A stretch of DNA of 64,000 bases, taken from Paenibacillus peoriae (GTDB lineage Bacteria; Bacillota; Bacilli; Paenibacillales; Paenibacillaceae). Of the stretch, positions 1 to 12,900 are shown in pieces. The number at the start of each line of letters is the position of its first letter. Position 1 is the first letter of the stretch. The notes under the pieces were generated by a model. The model did not search any database. It saw nothing but the letters and a program-made list of their open reading frames with translations, and had not been told where the DNA came from. The position numbers were made by a program, and so were the translations under genes. The stretch lies in contig NZ_CP092831.1 of NCBI RefSeq assembly GCF_022531965.1, positions 4,349,001 through 4,413,000 on the forward strand, given 5' to 3'.

Positions 1-1003
1 CGATATCCTCCCGCACGCTTTCCACGTTTGTCACCACACGAGCAGTTCCTTGGCTGTACACCACATCTTCCATGGCTCCCGTTGATCCCTTGTAGATTTC
101 ATAACCAATGTCACCTTCCTCGCCCGCCATCAGACGGAGCCTTACCTCTACCGACTGCTCTTCGACTGTGATCGGTTGCATCCAGGTCACTTGCTGTAAT
201 TGCAACGTAAGCCACTCTCCCGGCTTCACCTCCAGCGCCTGCTCCACCGCTGTTCGTGCCATTTCCAGATAGGCTACCCCTGGCAGCATCTTACGTCCCT
301 GCACTCTGTGATCCGTCAGGAAAAATTCCTCACCGCTAAAAGTGGAACTATACCGCTGCTCCGACAATACCGAAATATTCCGGTGCAGCAACGGATGCAA
401 TCGAGAATCCGTATCCTCCCGGCTTCGCCCGGCCGCTTCCTTCCCTTCCGCCTGCGGAACCCAGTACCGATCCCGCGCAAATGGATATGTGGGTAGGCTG
501 ATACGGCACGGCCGGTTCTCTCCGTACAGCGCCTGCCAGTTCATGCTCAACCCCTTAACCCATAAATCCAACAGCTTGGCATATTTCCCTTTATAAATCC
601 ACTGACGGATCGTCTCCTGCATATCCTCATCCGTCTCCAGGGCGGATATCGTTTCCTTATAGCGTTTGACATTTCCGCGAAACCATCTGCCAGCTTTCTG
701 ATGCTCCGCATATTCCCTCAGCTGTGCTGCTAAATCCGAGACGGATTCCACGATCAGTCCCAATCGTTCTTCCATGGCTTCCCGTCCAACCTGTAGGGTA
801 TAGGCGATGGACTCCAACCTGTCGTCGCCGTAATCCCCCTGCTCCATCGCTTCAAGCAATTGAAGCACTTGCTCTTGCAACCGCTGCTCATCCTTACCTG
901 ACAGAACAACCATTACGGGTGTGCGCGGTGTTGCTCCGAAATGCTCCTTACGGTTCTCCTGCGGAATATATTCCTCCACCAGCACATGTGCATTCGCTCC
1001 TCC
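1..1003 (-). repeat. near-identical 1-kb direct repeat, copy 1
   Basis: Matches 5871-6873 with only two differences (base 2, synonymous; base 154, Ser versus Pro). It encodes the end of a KS, the post-KS linker and the first part of a DH. It starts exactly in the KS C-terminal GGANAHVLVEEY motif and runs past the window edge, so its full length is unknown. The copies are in the same reading frame. Confidence 0.97.
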
Positions 1004-3829
1004 GGCTCCAAAGGATGAAATGCCTGCAATACGCGGAAAATCCTTTACCGTACCGTTCATTTCAATCTGAGGTCGTTTCCATTCTGCCAGTTCCTGCTGG
1101 AGTACGAAAGGAGTATCCTCAAATGGGATCTCCGGATTCTGCGTCTTTGAATGCAGCGTTGGAGCCAATTGACCATGCTTCATTTGCATCAATACTTTGG
1201 TTAAAGCCGCAATGCCTGCCGCGCTTTCACAATGTCCGATATTGGACTTAACAGAGCCAAGAGAACAAAATTGCTTGTCAAGGGTAGATTTTTCATAGGC
1301 CTGCTTCAAGCCTTCTATTTCAATGGGATCACCTAGGGCTGTTCCTGTACCATGCGCTTCCACATAACTAACGGACCTTGGATGAATTCCAGCACGCTCC
1401 AGTGCATCGGAAACAACTTGCGACTGTGCCGCGGGACTAGGCACCGTATAGCCGTTAGTTTTTCCTCCAGAGTTCAACATGCTTCCACGGATAATTCCAT
1501 AAATATGATCACCGTCTGCTACTGCTCTACGGAGAGGCTTTAGAATGACGGCTCCTACACCTTCACCATCAACAAAACCATCTGCCTTATCACCAAAAGA
1601 CTTGCATTGTTGGCCTTTACTTAACATATTCATGTCAGTTAATTTCAAGTAGTGGGCGGGATCCACAATCAAATTGACTCCACCTGCAATAGCACAATCG
1701 CTAGTTCCACTTCGCAAACTTTCTATCGCCAAATGAAGAGCTGTCAGCGAAGAAGAACAGGCCGTATCTACCGCTAGACTAGGCCCTCGGAAATCAAGAG
1801 TGTACGAGATTCGATTAGCGACAGACCAATATGAAGCTCCTGTTGGATAATGTGCATTCATAACCCCGACAAACACTCCGACTCTTTGATGATCACCGAG
1901 AGAAGTAGGAGTATACCCTGCATCTTCAATTGTGGTATAAACAGTTTCCAAAAAAACGCGTTCCTGCGGATCCATTAATTCTGCTTCACGGGGGGATATA
2001 CGAAAAAATAAAGGGTCGAATTTATCAGCATCTTCAATAAATCCACCCCATCTCGTATAAATTGATCCTTTCGTACCTTTCGCTCCCTTGAAATAATCCG
2101 CCCAATTCCATCGGTTCTGTGGAATCTCCTGAATACAATTTTCCCCTTTCTGAATATTGTTCCAAAAGTCATTAATATTTTTGGCTTGCGCATAACGTCC
2201 GGACAAACCAATTACAGCCACTTCACGGTCAAAATTAGAATTCTCATCTGGCTTAAAATCAAGCTCAGCAGGCAGATATCGATGATTTTGAAAAGCGTTG
2301 GCCCGTATTCGTACATTGGGGGAATTTAGGGTTGTATAATTCTGTATAGCCCGCTCCCCCTTCGGTTCCTCTTCAATTCCGACAAGTGTTATTAAATCTG
2401 CTTCTCTTGTACGGATAAAATAATCCACCAATTCATGGATCGTTGAGTGCTCAAAAAATAAAGTACTGCTTACATTTTTCATTATTTTTTTGAATTCACT
2501 CGTCAATTGAACCACAAGAATAGAATCCAGACCGTAATCGGCTAAAGGCTTCTCACTGTCCAACTGCTCTGGAGGAATTTTAAACACCTTGCCAATTAGC
2601 GTTTTAAAGAAGTGTTCACTTTTTTGACGAAACAGGCCTCCGTTCATTTGAGACATATGTGTCGCTACTGGCACCTGGTTCCATCGCTGACATGTGTAAG
2701 TCTCTGTCTCTTCGTGTTGCCCGCTCCTAAGCGATATATTTAGCTGCTTTTTTTGACGAATGACGCCATCACTTTCAGCCTGAATAATTTGTTGTCCCAA
2801 TCGATGTTCCCCTGCCGCAGGAAAAGTTACTGAATGAAATCCTTCATGATGCAGCACTTTCTCCCACATTTCAGGATAAAGCCCCGGGCACCCCGGGATA
2901 CGTACTGCCGTATCCTCATACATCCACCACCCTTCCAACAAACCAAAAGTCAAATGCGTAAATAGGGTATTAGCGGTAACCTCATTTAAAAGAAGCCATC
3001 CATTCCGAGACGTACAAGCTTTTACATTCCTTAATGTGTGTCTTATATTGTGAGTGGCGTGCAGCACATTAGTGGCGATAATCAAATCAAAACCACCTTC
3101 ATCAATGTTCTGTGCGGCAACAGGCTCTTCAATATTCAAAAGCTTATACGTCATCGGTATTTTTCGTGAGTTGTATTTCTCCTGCGCATGGATGAGGAAA
3201 GCTCTAGATACGTCAGTGTAGCAATATTCTTCAATATATTCTTGAAAAGGTTCCAGTCTGCTTAACACCGCCTCGCTGGTCCCCCCGGTGCCCGCCCCGA
3301 TTTCCAATATGCGAATACGTGCAGACAAGTTTCGATCGATACACCCCGTAACATATGCAACAACTTGATCGGACAAAATATCGTTAAAATAGTCGGCAAC
3401 AGGATTGTTCTGGTAAACATTCTCCACCAGCTTCATAGATCCATTCGGAAACATAATATCGGTAGCAGGATAAGCCCCGCTCAGAATATCAGACAAATGA
3501 AACAACATCGGCTCTAACAGATGAATTCTGGATTGTAAGTCTGGATTGTACAAAATCCATTCCTTCTTTTTTTTGTCCCATTCTTCCACAAGTTCATCTA
3601 ATGGCATAAAACTAGACTCCTCGTTTCTAGCCAGTATGGCTAAACTTTCGTTTAGCCACTTCATGTACATGCTGTTAATTTTCCCGTTCACACGTATCTC
3701 GTTGATTTCCAAATTACAATCCGGGTACACTCCTAATTGTTTTAGCTGGCTACCTAACCATTTCAGAAGGAATGTGTTCATCAAGTTCATCGACTCGCTA
3801 AATAAATCCAGACGCTTCGTTATTTTCAT
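1..3829 (-). CDS. trans-AT polyketide synthase, cMT-ACP-KS-DH (partial, continues past left edge)
   Basis: The reading frame is open from an ATG at 3829 (site GGAGAG six bases upstream; an in-frame TAA lies just before it) to base 1, giving about 1276 residues; the C-terminus lies outside. Order: a C-methyltransferase with the SAM loop LEIGAGTGG near residue 175; an ACP with GLDSI near 433; a KS from about 535 with DTACSSS near 690, EAHGTGT and KSNIGH; a post-KS linker; and the first part of a dehydratase with the HxxxGxxxxP motif (HRVQGRKMLP) near 1175. There is no AT in the module, so extender units must come in trans. It starts with cMT-ACP, which completes the KS-DH-KR at the end of the preceding protein. 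Its last 1,003 bases are almost identical to part of that protein. The domain calls are firm; what follows the DH is unknown. Confidence 0.93.
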   Translation of the reverse strand, partial: MKITKRLDLFSESMNLMNTFLLKWLGSQLKQLGVYPDCNLEINEIRVNGKINSMYMKWLNESLAILARNEESSFMPLDELVEEWDKKKKEWILYNPDLQSRIHLLEPMLFHLSDILSGAYPATDIMFPNGSMKLVENVYQNNPVADYFNDILSDQVVAYVTGCIDRNLSARIRILEIGAGTGGTSEAVLSRLEPFQEYIEEYCYTDVSRAFLIHAQEKYNSRKIPMTYKLLNIEEPVAAQNIDEGGFDLIIATNVLHATHNIRHTLRNVKACTSRNGWLLLNEVTANTLFTHLTFGLLEGWWMYEDTAVRIPGCPGLYPEMWEKVLHHEGFHSVTFPAAGEHRLGQQIIQAESDGVIRQKKQLNISLRSGQHEETETYTCQRWNQVPVATHMSQMNGGLFRQKSEHFFKTLIGKVFKIPPEQLDSEKPLADYGLDSILVVQLTSEFKKIMKNVSSTLFFEHSTIHELVDYFIRTREADLITLVGIEEEPKGERAIQNYTTLNSPNVRIRANAFQNHRYLPAELDFKPDENSNFDREVAVIGLSGRYAQAKNINDFWNNIQKGENCIQEIPQNRWNWADYFKGAKGTKGSIYTRWGGFIEDADKFDPLFFRISPREAELMDPQERVFLETVYTTIEDAGYTPTSLGDHQRVGVFVGVMNAHYPTGASYWSVANRISYTLDFRGPSLAVDTACSSSLTALHLAIESLRSGTSDCAIAGGVNLIVDPAHYLKLTDMNMLSKGQQCKSFGDKADGFVDGEGVGAVILKPLRRAVADGDHIYGIIRGSMLNSGGKTNGYTVPSPAAQSQVVSDALERAGIHPRSVSYVEAHGTGTALGDPIEIEGLKQAYEKSTLDKQFCSLGSVKSNIGHCESAAGIAALTKVLMQMKHGQLAPTLHSKTQNPEIPFEDTPFVLQQELAEWKRPQIEMNGTVKDFPRIAGISSFGAGGANAHVLVEEYIPQENRKEHFGATPRTPVMVVLSGKDEQRLQEQVLQLLEAMEQGDYGDDRLESIAYTLQVGREAMEERLGLIVESVSDLAAQLREYAEHQKAGRWFRGNVKRYKETISALETDEDMQETIRQWIYKGKYAKLLDLWVKGLSMNWQALYGENRPCRISLPTYPFARDRYWVPQAEGKEAAGRSREDTDSRLHPLLHRNISVLSEQRYSSTFSGEEFFLTDHRVQGRKMLPGVAYLEMARTAVEQALEVKPGEWLTLQLQQVTWMQPITVEEQSVEVRLRLMAGEEGDIGYEIYKGSTGAMEDVVYSQGTARVVTNVESVREDI

Positions 3830-3948
3830 GACCATCTCTCCATCTGCTTATTTCCGCCAGACCATTAGGGGCATAGCGGACTTCACATATACCGCCCTTT
3901 CGCCGCGTTGCATTATCCATGAAATTTAAAAATCTGTGCGCACCATAC

Positions 3949-6900
3949 CTACATTGTAATGAACTCACCCCAGTTCACTTCCTTGATTCCCAACGGATCT
4001 GTCGTTCGCATGACCCCCAACTGGTGCAGCTGTCCCGATACCAGTTGCTCCAATATTCGCATCCCCTCTTCCGTCCGTATGGATTGGATCCCTAGCCGCT
4101 CCATCTGCTTGCGGTATCGTTCTCCTGATACCACACCAACCTGGCCCCAATACCCCCAGTTCACCACCTTCACCTCACACGACCACTCTACGGATAGCTG
4201 GTGCGCGAATGCATCCTTAAAGGTACAGCCTGACACATAGTTGCTTTGTCCCGCTGCCTTGGTGAATGCGTTAAAGGAAGAGAAGAACAATACAAAATCC
4301 AATGCTTCTCCTTGAAATGCTCTCGCCAGGTGTACGCTCACATCTACCTTAGCCTGCAGCGATTTACAGAATTCCTCCTCCTCCATCTGTCCCAAACTCC
4401 GGTCTGACAGCACGATCGCCGAGTGTACCACACCATGGATATCTCCATACGCCTGACGTACTAATCGACACGCTTCTCCCAAGGCGGTCTCGTCCGATGC
4501 ATCCGCTGCGATATACATCGGCTCGGGTCCTATCTCCGCTAACCGTTCCCGCTTGCCTCGAATGGCTTCATCCTCTGTCCGCCGCCCGATCCATACGATC
4601 TGTGCCTGGTACGTACGGATCATATATTCACTCCAGACGGTTCCCAATCCCCCCGCTCCACCTATGACTACATACACGCCCCCATGGCGGTAGCACGTTG
4701 GATAACCCGTTTCCATCGTCACAGGGACAAGTTCCTGGCGGTACCATTCTCCTTCCCGGTTCACAAGCCCGTCTCCTTCTGCATTGGGCGGCAGGAACAG
4801 CAGCTCAGACCATGGCCACTCCACTCCCGCTTCCATATCCGCTAACCGAACCTTCCAATGGCTATATTCCTTTGCCATCGAACCGATAAAACCGTGTACA
4901 CTCGCGTGGGTCGGATCGACCTCGTCGTACTTATTTACCGGTTGGGCCTGAACCGTAATCACCGTCCATTCCAACGTCCGATGTCCATACCCCAGCTGCA
5001 ACATACTTTTGACGAGTCGGAATAACTGGATTACCCCATCTTCTTGGCCCTCAATAATCCGCTTCTCTTCTAGGGCCGGGATTTCCGCTTCCGGACCGAT
5101 CCAGATCACATGGCGGATGCTTCCGCAATCCTCCAGTTTCCCCTGAATGTCCTCCACCGGCTCTCCGGCATGGAGAGCCACAACCTGCGCCTGCGGGTAG
5201 TATGCCATCACAGCTTCCCGTCGCTCCCGGCTCCCGCCAATCAGAACTATGTCGCTCTGAGCAGACCCGGAAGGGTCCGCTTCTTCCGTGATCCTACACG
5301 GCTCCCATACGGGCGCTACAATCACGTTCTCTGCTGCCACTTCTACTTCAGACGGTGCCAAAGGATACGTCAAAGGCTGCGTTAAAGAACGCGAACCTCC
5401 TCCCTGCAGCCGTGAGGTAAATCCGCGTAGACTTACGCATAGCCTGCCTGTGTCATCGTAGACATCCACACTCCGTTTTTGCACCCGCTCTTCCTGTACT
5501 CGCTCCCCTTCTTCGCTCATGTGTACCCACATCTGGCTTGTACACGGACCGTACACGGTCAGCTCCCGCAGGCTAAATGGCAGGGCTGGAGCGCCCGCTG
5601 TGTTTTCTTGCGGCCCCAGTAGGGTCAGCCCAATGGCTGCCTGCAACGCCCCATCCATCAAGCTGGGATGAAGCACGTAATCGTGGGCTGTTACCGACAC
5701 ACCAGAAGGTAACGACACTCTTGCCCATACCTGGTCCGCTCCAGCCTGCACGCTTTCCAGCGAGCGCTGGCCTGCTCCATATTCAATCCCCATCGCCGCA
5801 AACGCTTCGTAACAGGCGGTAATCGGCACCTCTTGTGCACCCGCAGCCCGGTGCTCCGCAATCCGCTTCGCTATATCCTCCCGCACGCTTTCCACGTTTG
5901 TCACCACACGAGCAGTTCCTTGGCTGTACACCACATCTTCCATGGCTCCCGTTGATCCCTTGTAGATTTCATAACCAATGTCACCTTCCTCGCCCGCCAT
6001 CAGACGGAGCCTTACCTCTACCGGCTGCTCTTCGACTGTGATCGGTTGCATCCAGGTCACTTGCTGTAATTGCAACGTAAGCCACTCTCCCGGCTTCACC
6101 TCCAGCGCCTGCTCCACCGCTGTTCGTGCCATTTCCAGATAGGCTACCCCTGGCAGCATCTTACGTCCCTGCACTCTGTGATCCGTCAGGAAAAATTCCT
6201 CACCGCTAAAAGTGGAACTATACCGCTGCTCCGACAATACCGAAATATTCCGGTGCAGCAACGGATGCAATCGAGAATCCGTATCCTCCCGGCTTCGCCC
6301 GGCCGCTTCCTTCCCTTCCGCCTGCGGAACCCAGTACCGATCCCGCGCAAATGGATATGTGGGTAGGCTGATACGGCACGGCCGGTTCTCTCCGTACAGC
6401 GCCTGCCAGTTCATGCTCAACCCCTTAACCCATAAATCCAACAGCTTGGCATATTTCCCTTTATAAATCCACTGACGGATCGTCTCCTGCATATCCTCAT
6501 CCGTCTCCAGGGCGGATATCGTTTCCTTATAGCGTTTGACATTTCCGCGAAACCATCTGCCAGCTTTCTGATGCTCCGCATATTCCCTCAGCTGTGCTGC
6601 TAAATCCGAGACGGATTCCACGATCAGTCCCAATCGTTCTTCCATGGCTTCCCGTCCAACCTGTAGGGTATAGGCGATGGACTCCAACCTGTCGTCGCCG
6701 TAATCCCCCTGCTCCATCGCTTCAAGCAATTGAAGCACTTGCTCTTGCAACCGCTGCTCATCCTTACCTGACAGAACAACCATTACGGGTGTGCGCGGTG
6801 TTGCTCCGAAATGCTCCTTACGGTTCTCCTGCGGAATATATTCCTCCACCAGCACATGTGCATTCGCTCCTCCAAAACCAAAGGAACTTATTCCTGCTCG

Positions 6901-9900
6901 TCTTGGCAGCTCCTTACCCTCATTATCCAACTGAGGCTCCCACTTACAGGTCTCCTGAACGATATAGAAGGGGCTTTCCTCCAGCTCAATATACGGATTC
7001 ACTGTCTCTAAGTGCAGATTCTTCACAAGCGTTTGATTCTTCATTTGCAACACAACTTTAATTAAACCAACGATGCCAGCCGCCATCTCCAAATGTCCGA
7101 TATTAGTTTTCACAGTTCCCAATCCGCAATAGCCGGATTTGTCACTACCGTTATGATCCCGATTCTTTAATTCCTGGAAGGCCTGCTTCAGTGCATTGAT
7201 TTCAATAGGATCTCCTAGAGGCGTACCGCTACCGTGAGCTTCGATATAACCTACTGTATCAGGTCTGATCCCAGCCCTTTGGTACACAGATTTTAATAAT
7301 TCTGCCTGTGACTTCGGATTAGGCGCGGTCAAAGAGTTGGCTCTTCCTCCATGATTTTCTCCCGTTGCTCTAATAACTGCATAGATATGGTCACCGTCCA
7401 GTTCAGCATCCTTCAATTTTTTGAGGAGTATCATACCAACTCCTTCACTTCTGACGTAACCATTCGCTTGGTCCGAAAAGGTCTTACATCTTCCATCCTT
7501 GCTGAGCATCCCCGCTTTATGGAAGCTCTTATAATCTTCCGGACTAAGCAGCGTATTAACGCCGCCTGCCACAGCCGTTTCGCAATCACCATTTCTGATC
7601 GCCTGAACTGCTCTGTGAACTGCAATCAAAGAACTGGAACAAGCAGTTTCAATAGGCTCACTAGGACCGTGAATATCAAGAAAGTAGCTCATCCTGTTCG
7701 GTCCCACGGAGGGCACCTTCCCTGTGGATGAATATCCCTCGACGACTGTACCAGACTTGGTAAGCAGCTCACTGTAGCCAGTTCTTCCTGTGCCTACAAA
7801 CAATCCCATTCCGGTTCCTGATACTGCTTTAGCCGAATACCCAGCATCTTCTAAAACCTTCCAAACATAGGTCATTAGCAAACGCTGCTGAGGATCCATC
7901 AGTTCGGCTTCTCGAGGAGTAATCCCAAAGAACAGGGCATCAAATTCATCCACTCCACTTATAAAACCTCCCCACGGCACCTCCGAATTCACACCTGGAT
8001 CACAGGTGCCCCATTCCTGGCGTTCACGAGGAATCTTAGTAATACAGTCTTTACCTTGGACAAGATTTTGCCATAACTCATCTACATTTTCGGCCATAGG
8101 GAAAATTCCACTTATTCCGATGATAGCCACTGGTTCCAGAACTGCATGTTCTTGTAGGACAGGAGCAACAAATCTGGGGTTCATACGTCTGGAATGAAGG
8201 CTTGCTGTTTCTTCCCATTTCCAAGCTCCTAAGTCATTTTTCGTTTCCGATGGTTCTGGCAATGCTTCTCCATACCCTAGTTGCTCTGGCGCCTGCCAAT
8301 TGAAAAAGTCACGGTGTTCTAGTAACAGATACTTCGCAAATTCCCGAATTCCTGAATATTCAAAAAATAGAGCTGGCGTTATATCCAATTCGTAAGCCTG
8401 ATTAAGACGATTAGCCAGTTGAGTTAATGAAATAGAGTCAAATCCATATTCTCCCCATTCAGCATCATCATCAATATCCTTAGCATTCACATCCAAAACA
8501 TTGGATATTGCTTCCGCCAAAATCATAAGCACCTTATGCAACAGTTTTTCCGTACTATCAGCAGCTGTCGAACGTGGTTGAATCGGCTTGGTCTTCGCTT
8601 TTTTTAAGGTAAGCAGTTTATCCCTCATTCGCGAAACCTGACCATATATGCCCATAACCTGTTTTCTCCCTGAAGACATGGCCTGATAAAAAATATCCAA
8701 TCCGGTTTGAATGCTAATTGACTGCATGCCAGTATTTTGTAGCATGAACTTCTCGGTATCCGTATCCATACGCATACCTCCGTCCCTCCAAAGGGGCCAA
8801 TCCATTACCAGAGTTTGTCCTTTTCGCTGACAAGAAGTCTCCAATCCGGACCGATATTCAGCGTAGCTGTCCATAAACAAATTGGCCATCGCATAATCAG
8901 ATTGTCCAGCATTCCCCAAAATCCCGGCAGCAGATGAAAATAGAACAAAAAAGTCTAAATCAAACTCTTGGCTTTCTTCATCCAAATACAATGTGCCAGC
9001 AACCTTGGGAGCCATTACCTTCTTTACTTCTTCCGCCTGCTTGTTCAAAATGAAACTGTCGTAGATCGCACCTGCACTGTGGATAATACCATTTAAAGCC
9101 CCAAACTCCTCTTTAATGCTTTCCATCAACACACGGACTGCTTGACGATCTGTAATATCTGTCCTTTTGTATAAAACTCTAGCCCCGGATGCTTCAAATT
9201 CAGTTAGTTTGGACTTCACAAGTTCATTCAGTGGAGATCTCCCAGCGAGAATCACAGTCGGACAGCGAGAGTTTCTTACCATTTCTTCGCAAAAAATAAG
9301 TCCCAATCCCCCTGCACCACCGGTAATCAGATATATTCCATTATCCTTCCAAGGCTTCATGGCCTCGGACTGTCTACTAATTTCCTCCCACTCCGAGACC
9401 CAACGTCTTTCCTCATGGTAACGAACATGCAGACCCGGTGAGCATTGAGCGTTTTCTGTAATCATTCTAATAAGTTGATCCGCCGTTTCAACTGTACTAA
9501 TCTCCAGCATTTGTCCTATAATTTTGCTGCTTTCAATTTGCGCGGTTTTGAGCAAGCCTAATAGGCCAGTGAACATATAACGTTCTAGCGGATTGAAAGC
9601 TACAATCTGCACTAGCACCTGTCCATTGGCCTGATCTCGAATAATTTTTTGTACTTCTCCCAATGCCTGTAATGCATAATCCTGATATCTATCTACCGCA
9701 TGTATGGCCTTGGAAAGCAGGGAGACACACACCACATCACGAAGTCCTTTTCGTATTGGTCCTATCCATCTTTCATCAGGTTCACAAAGCAAGACTACGT
9801 GCTTGATGCATTCCGTAGTTAGGACTGCCTGTTCAATGGTTTGCTGTTTCCATACAGGTGACAGCATTAATGTAGAAATATCGGGCTTATCCGTTACTTC

Positions 9901-12900
9901 TTCCTTTAAAATTCTTGAAGTAAGTCCATTCATTCGAATACAGATATTCCCCGCATCATCGCAGATATCGACATCCACTCTTAACAATGAGCTTCCTGCA
10001 TCATATCCTTCACTGTAACGAATACACGCCCACATGGTAGAAGTGCAGGACTGTAAGATAAGAATTTCTTGTAAGGCAAACGGCAAAAGTGGATTGTTCC
10101 CTGTCTGTCGCTGACTAAGCAATCCGATGGTTGCCTGCAATGCTGAATCGACCACACCCGGATGCAGAACATATGCCTTCCCTGAACCACTCGTCACCAG
10201 TGGCAGACGCAGTTTCGCTAGAACCTGATCTGTCCCAGCATAGAGCACTTCAATTCCTCGATGTCCTTCACCGTAAGAATAACCCATTTTTTCAAAAGCT
10301 TCATAACAAGCTGCCCCCGTCATGCTAGTTTGATTACAGGCTGCTTGTAGACTTGAGATATCCAGTGTTTGTGTTTTGATGTTCGTGCATATTTCGATTC
10401 GGCCCTGGCTGTTTACAAAATTATCCGAACCATCCTCAGACTTTCTGTAGATGGTATAACCAATCTCTCCTCCATCCTCCATGTATAATCCGATATGTAC
10501 TTCAACAGGCAGCGTATCAACCATCACCGGACTGGCCCATACCACATTTTTTAATTTGATGGTAAGTTGATCTGCTGAAGACATGTTTGTCGCCAACTCT
10601 GCGGCTTTTCTTGCCATTTCCAAATGTGCCACACCTGGCAGGACTTTATGTCCTCTGATCTGGTGATCAGTCAAAAAGAATTCCTCACCCGTAAATGTGG
10701 AGCTGTATCTTTGCTCAGTTAAATCTGATGTATTGCGGTGAAGCAACGGATGAATATAGGCCGATCCTGCTGCTGAAGAATATACGCTGTCCTTTATGTC
10801 AGTTGGGGACCGTTCGGATATCCAGTACCGTTCCTTGGCAAACGGATATACTGGAAGACTCATTCTTTTAGGAATGTCCGCTTCGTATATTTGAGTCCAA
10901 TCGATATCTACTCCCTTTACCCAAAGATCCAGAAGTTTTGTGTACTTTTTCTTCTGAATCCATGCCGATACGGCTTTCTTCATATCCTCATCTGCTAATA
11001 GCAACATCACCGACTCTTTATTACGCTTGCTTCTCCCCCTATAAATATCCTTAAAATCTCCTTTTTTCTCATAAAACAACTTGAGTTTTTCTTCCAGTTC
11101 CTTGACAGAACCCACCATCAAACCCAAACGTTCCTCCATAGCCTCTCTACCTACTTGAAGGGTATAAGCCACGTTCCGTAAATGATCATCTTGAATTTGC
11201 CCTTCTTCTATAAAAGCCAGCAGCTGATGTACCTTTGCAAACAGCCTGTCTTCATTTTTTGCGGATAATACAACGATGGCTTTTTCACCTGAGTTCACAT
11301 CAAATGAAGCTATGGATTCAACAGGTTCCGTAAATTCCTCCATAATTACATGTGCATTGGCCCCACCCGCTCCAAAAGAGGAGATGCCAGCGATTCTAGG
11401 ATATTCCTTTCGCTCTCCATCCATCTCCACCACAGGACGGTTCCAATCCGATAATTGCCTTTGAACCACAAATGGAGTGTCTGAAAAAGGAATGTTGGGA
11501 TTCAATTGTTTCACATGTAAAGTGGGTACAATTTTTCGATATTTCATTTGTAAAATTATTTTAGTCATGCCTGCCATACCAGCAGCCGCTTCCAAATGTC
11601 CAATATTACTTTTAACTGAGCCAATTGCACAAAATTGTGATTGCTTCGTAGATGCCCTAAACGCTTGCGTAAGTCCGGTAACTTCAATAGGATCTCCCAG
11701 GAGAGTTCCAGTTCCATGAGCTTCGATATAACTGATGGCTCGAGCATCTATACCCGCTCTATCCATAGCAGTCCGAATAAGCTCTGCTTGAGCAGATGGA
11801 TTAGGGACCGTATATCCATTCGTTTTACCGCCGTGATTTATACTTGTTCCACGGATACAGCCATAAATATGATCTTTATCTGCTGTCGCTCTGGACAACG
11901 GCTTTAATATAAATACGCCCACTCCCTCTCCGGGGACAAATCCGTTGGCATCCTGCCCGAAGCTTTTACATTTTCCATCCACCGACAGCATGTGCTGTCC
12001 GCATAGCTGTACATAGCTGGAAGGATGCAGGTATAGATTAACGGCTCCTGCAATGGCTACTTCACATTGACCATGACGAAGGTGCTCACAAGCTTCATGT
12101 ATAGCTGTCAAAGATGATGAACACATTGTATCAATCGGCATGCTAGGTCCATTCAAATTCAACAAATAAGACACCCGATTCGCTAACGAACTGAATGATG
12201 TATGCGGAAACAAAGTCTCTCCCTGCCTCCACATATCTGGCCCATACAGATTAAATCCTGTTTTGGTAATTCCCGCAAATACACCCACTCTTCCTTGGTG
12301 ACGTGTCTTCAGTTGCTCGCGTGTATAAGCTGCATCCTCCAGTGCTTCCCAACAAGCTTGTATAAACAAGCGCTCCTGTGGGTCCATGCTCATAGCTTCC
12401 CGAGGAGAGATATTAAAAAACAAAGGATCAAAATCAGCAAATCCTCGGACAAATCCCCCCCATTTGCTATAGCTTTTATTTTGAAGAATTGCTTCTTCAC
12501 GATCCGGATGATAAAAAGAGTCCAGCTCCCATCGTTCCTCATCCAGTTCTGTTATACAATCTTTTCCACTTACTAAATTGGACCAGAATTCTTGTAGATG
12601 ATCTGCTTGAGGATAATGACCACTTATACCGATAATGGCAATTGGATCCACCTCTTTTTCAGTTGACGACGGAATTCCAATTCGGGATTTTCGCTTAGCT
12701 CCATGACGCGGCACCAGAACCGGTCCTCTCTGCCGGACATCTTTTGCTGTTTTCAAAGATTCCTCTGGAGCTGCATATGAGGAAGTCAATCCTGTCCACA
12801 GTATACAAGCTTCCCGAAAATTAGAAATGAAATAAAGGGCTAATTCTTGTAAAGTCCTACATTCATAAAAGATAGTTTTTGAACATTCCCCGAAAATACG

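Noticed and set aside
3829..3951. Idea that the 3483-residue PKS and the cMT protein are one gene broken by a sequencing error
   Set aside because: About 120 bases with stops in more than one frame separate them, the second gene has its own ribosome site, and other boundaries in this cluster are also inside modules. A single-base error cannot restore fusion.
200..7061. Plus-strand ORFs repeated identically at 200-596 and 6070-6466
   Set aside because: They are antisense shadows of the PKS coding strand and are duplicated only because the underlying 1-kb repeat is duplicated.
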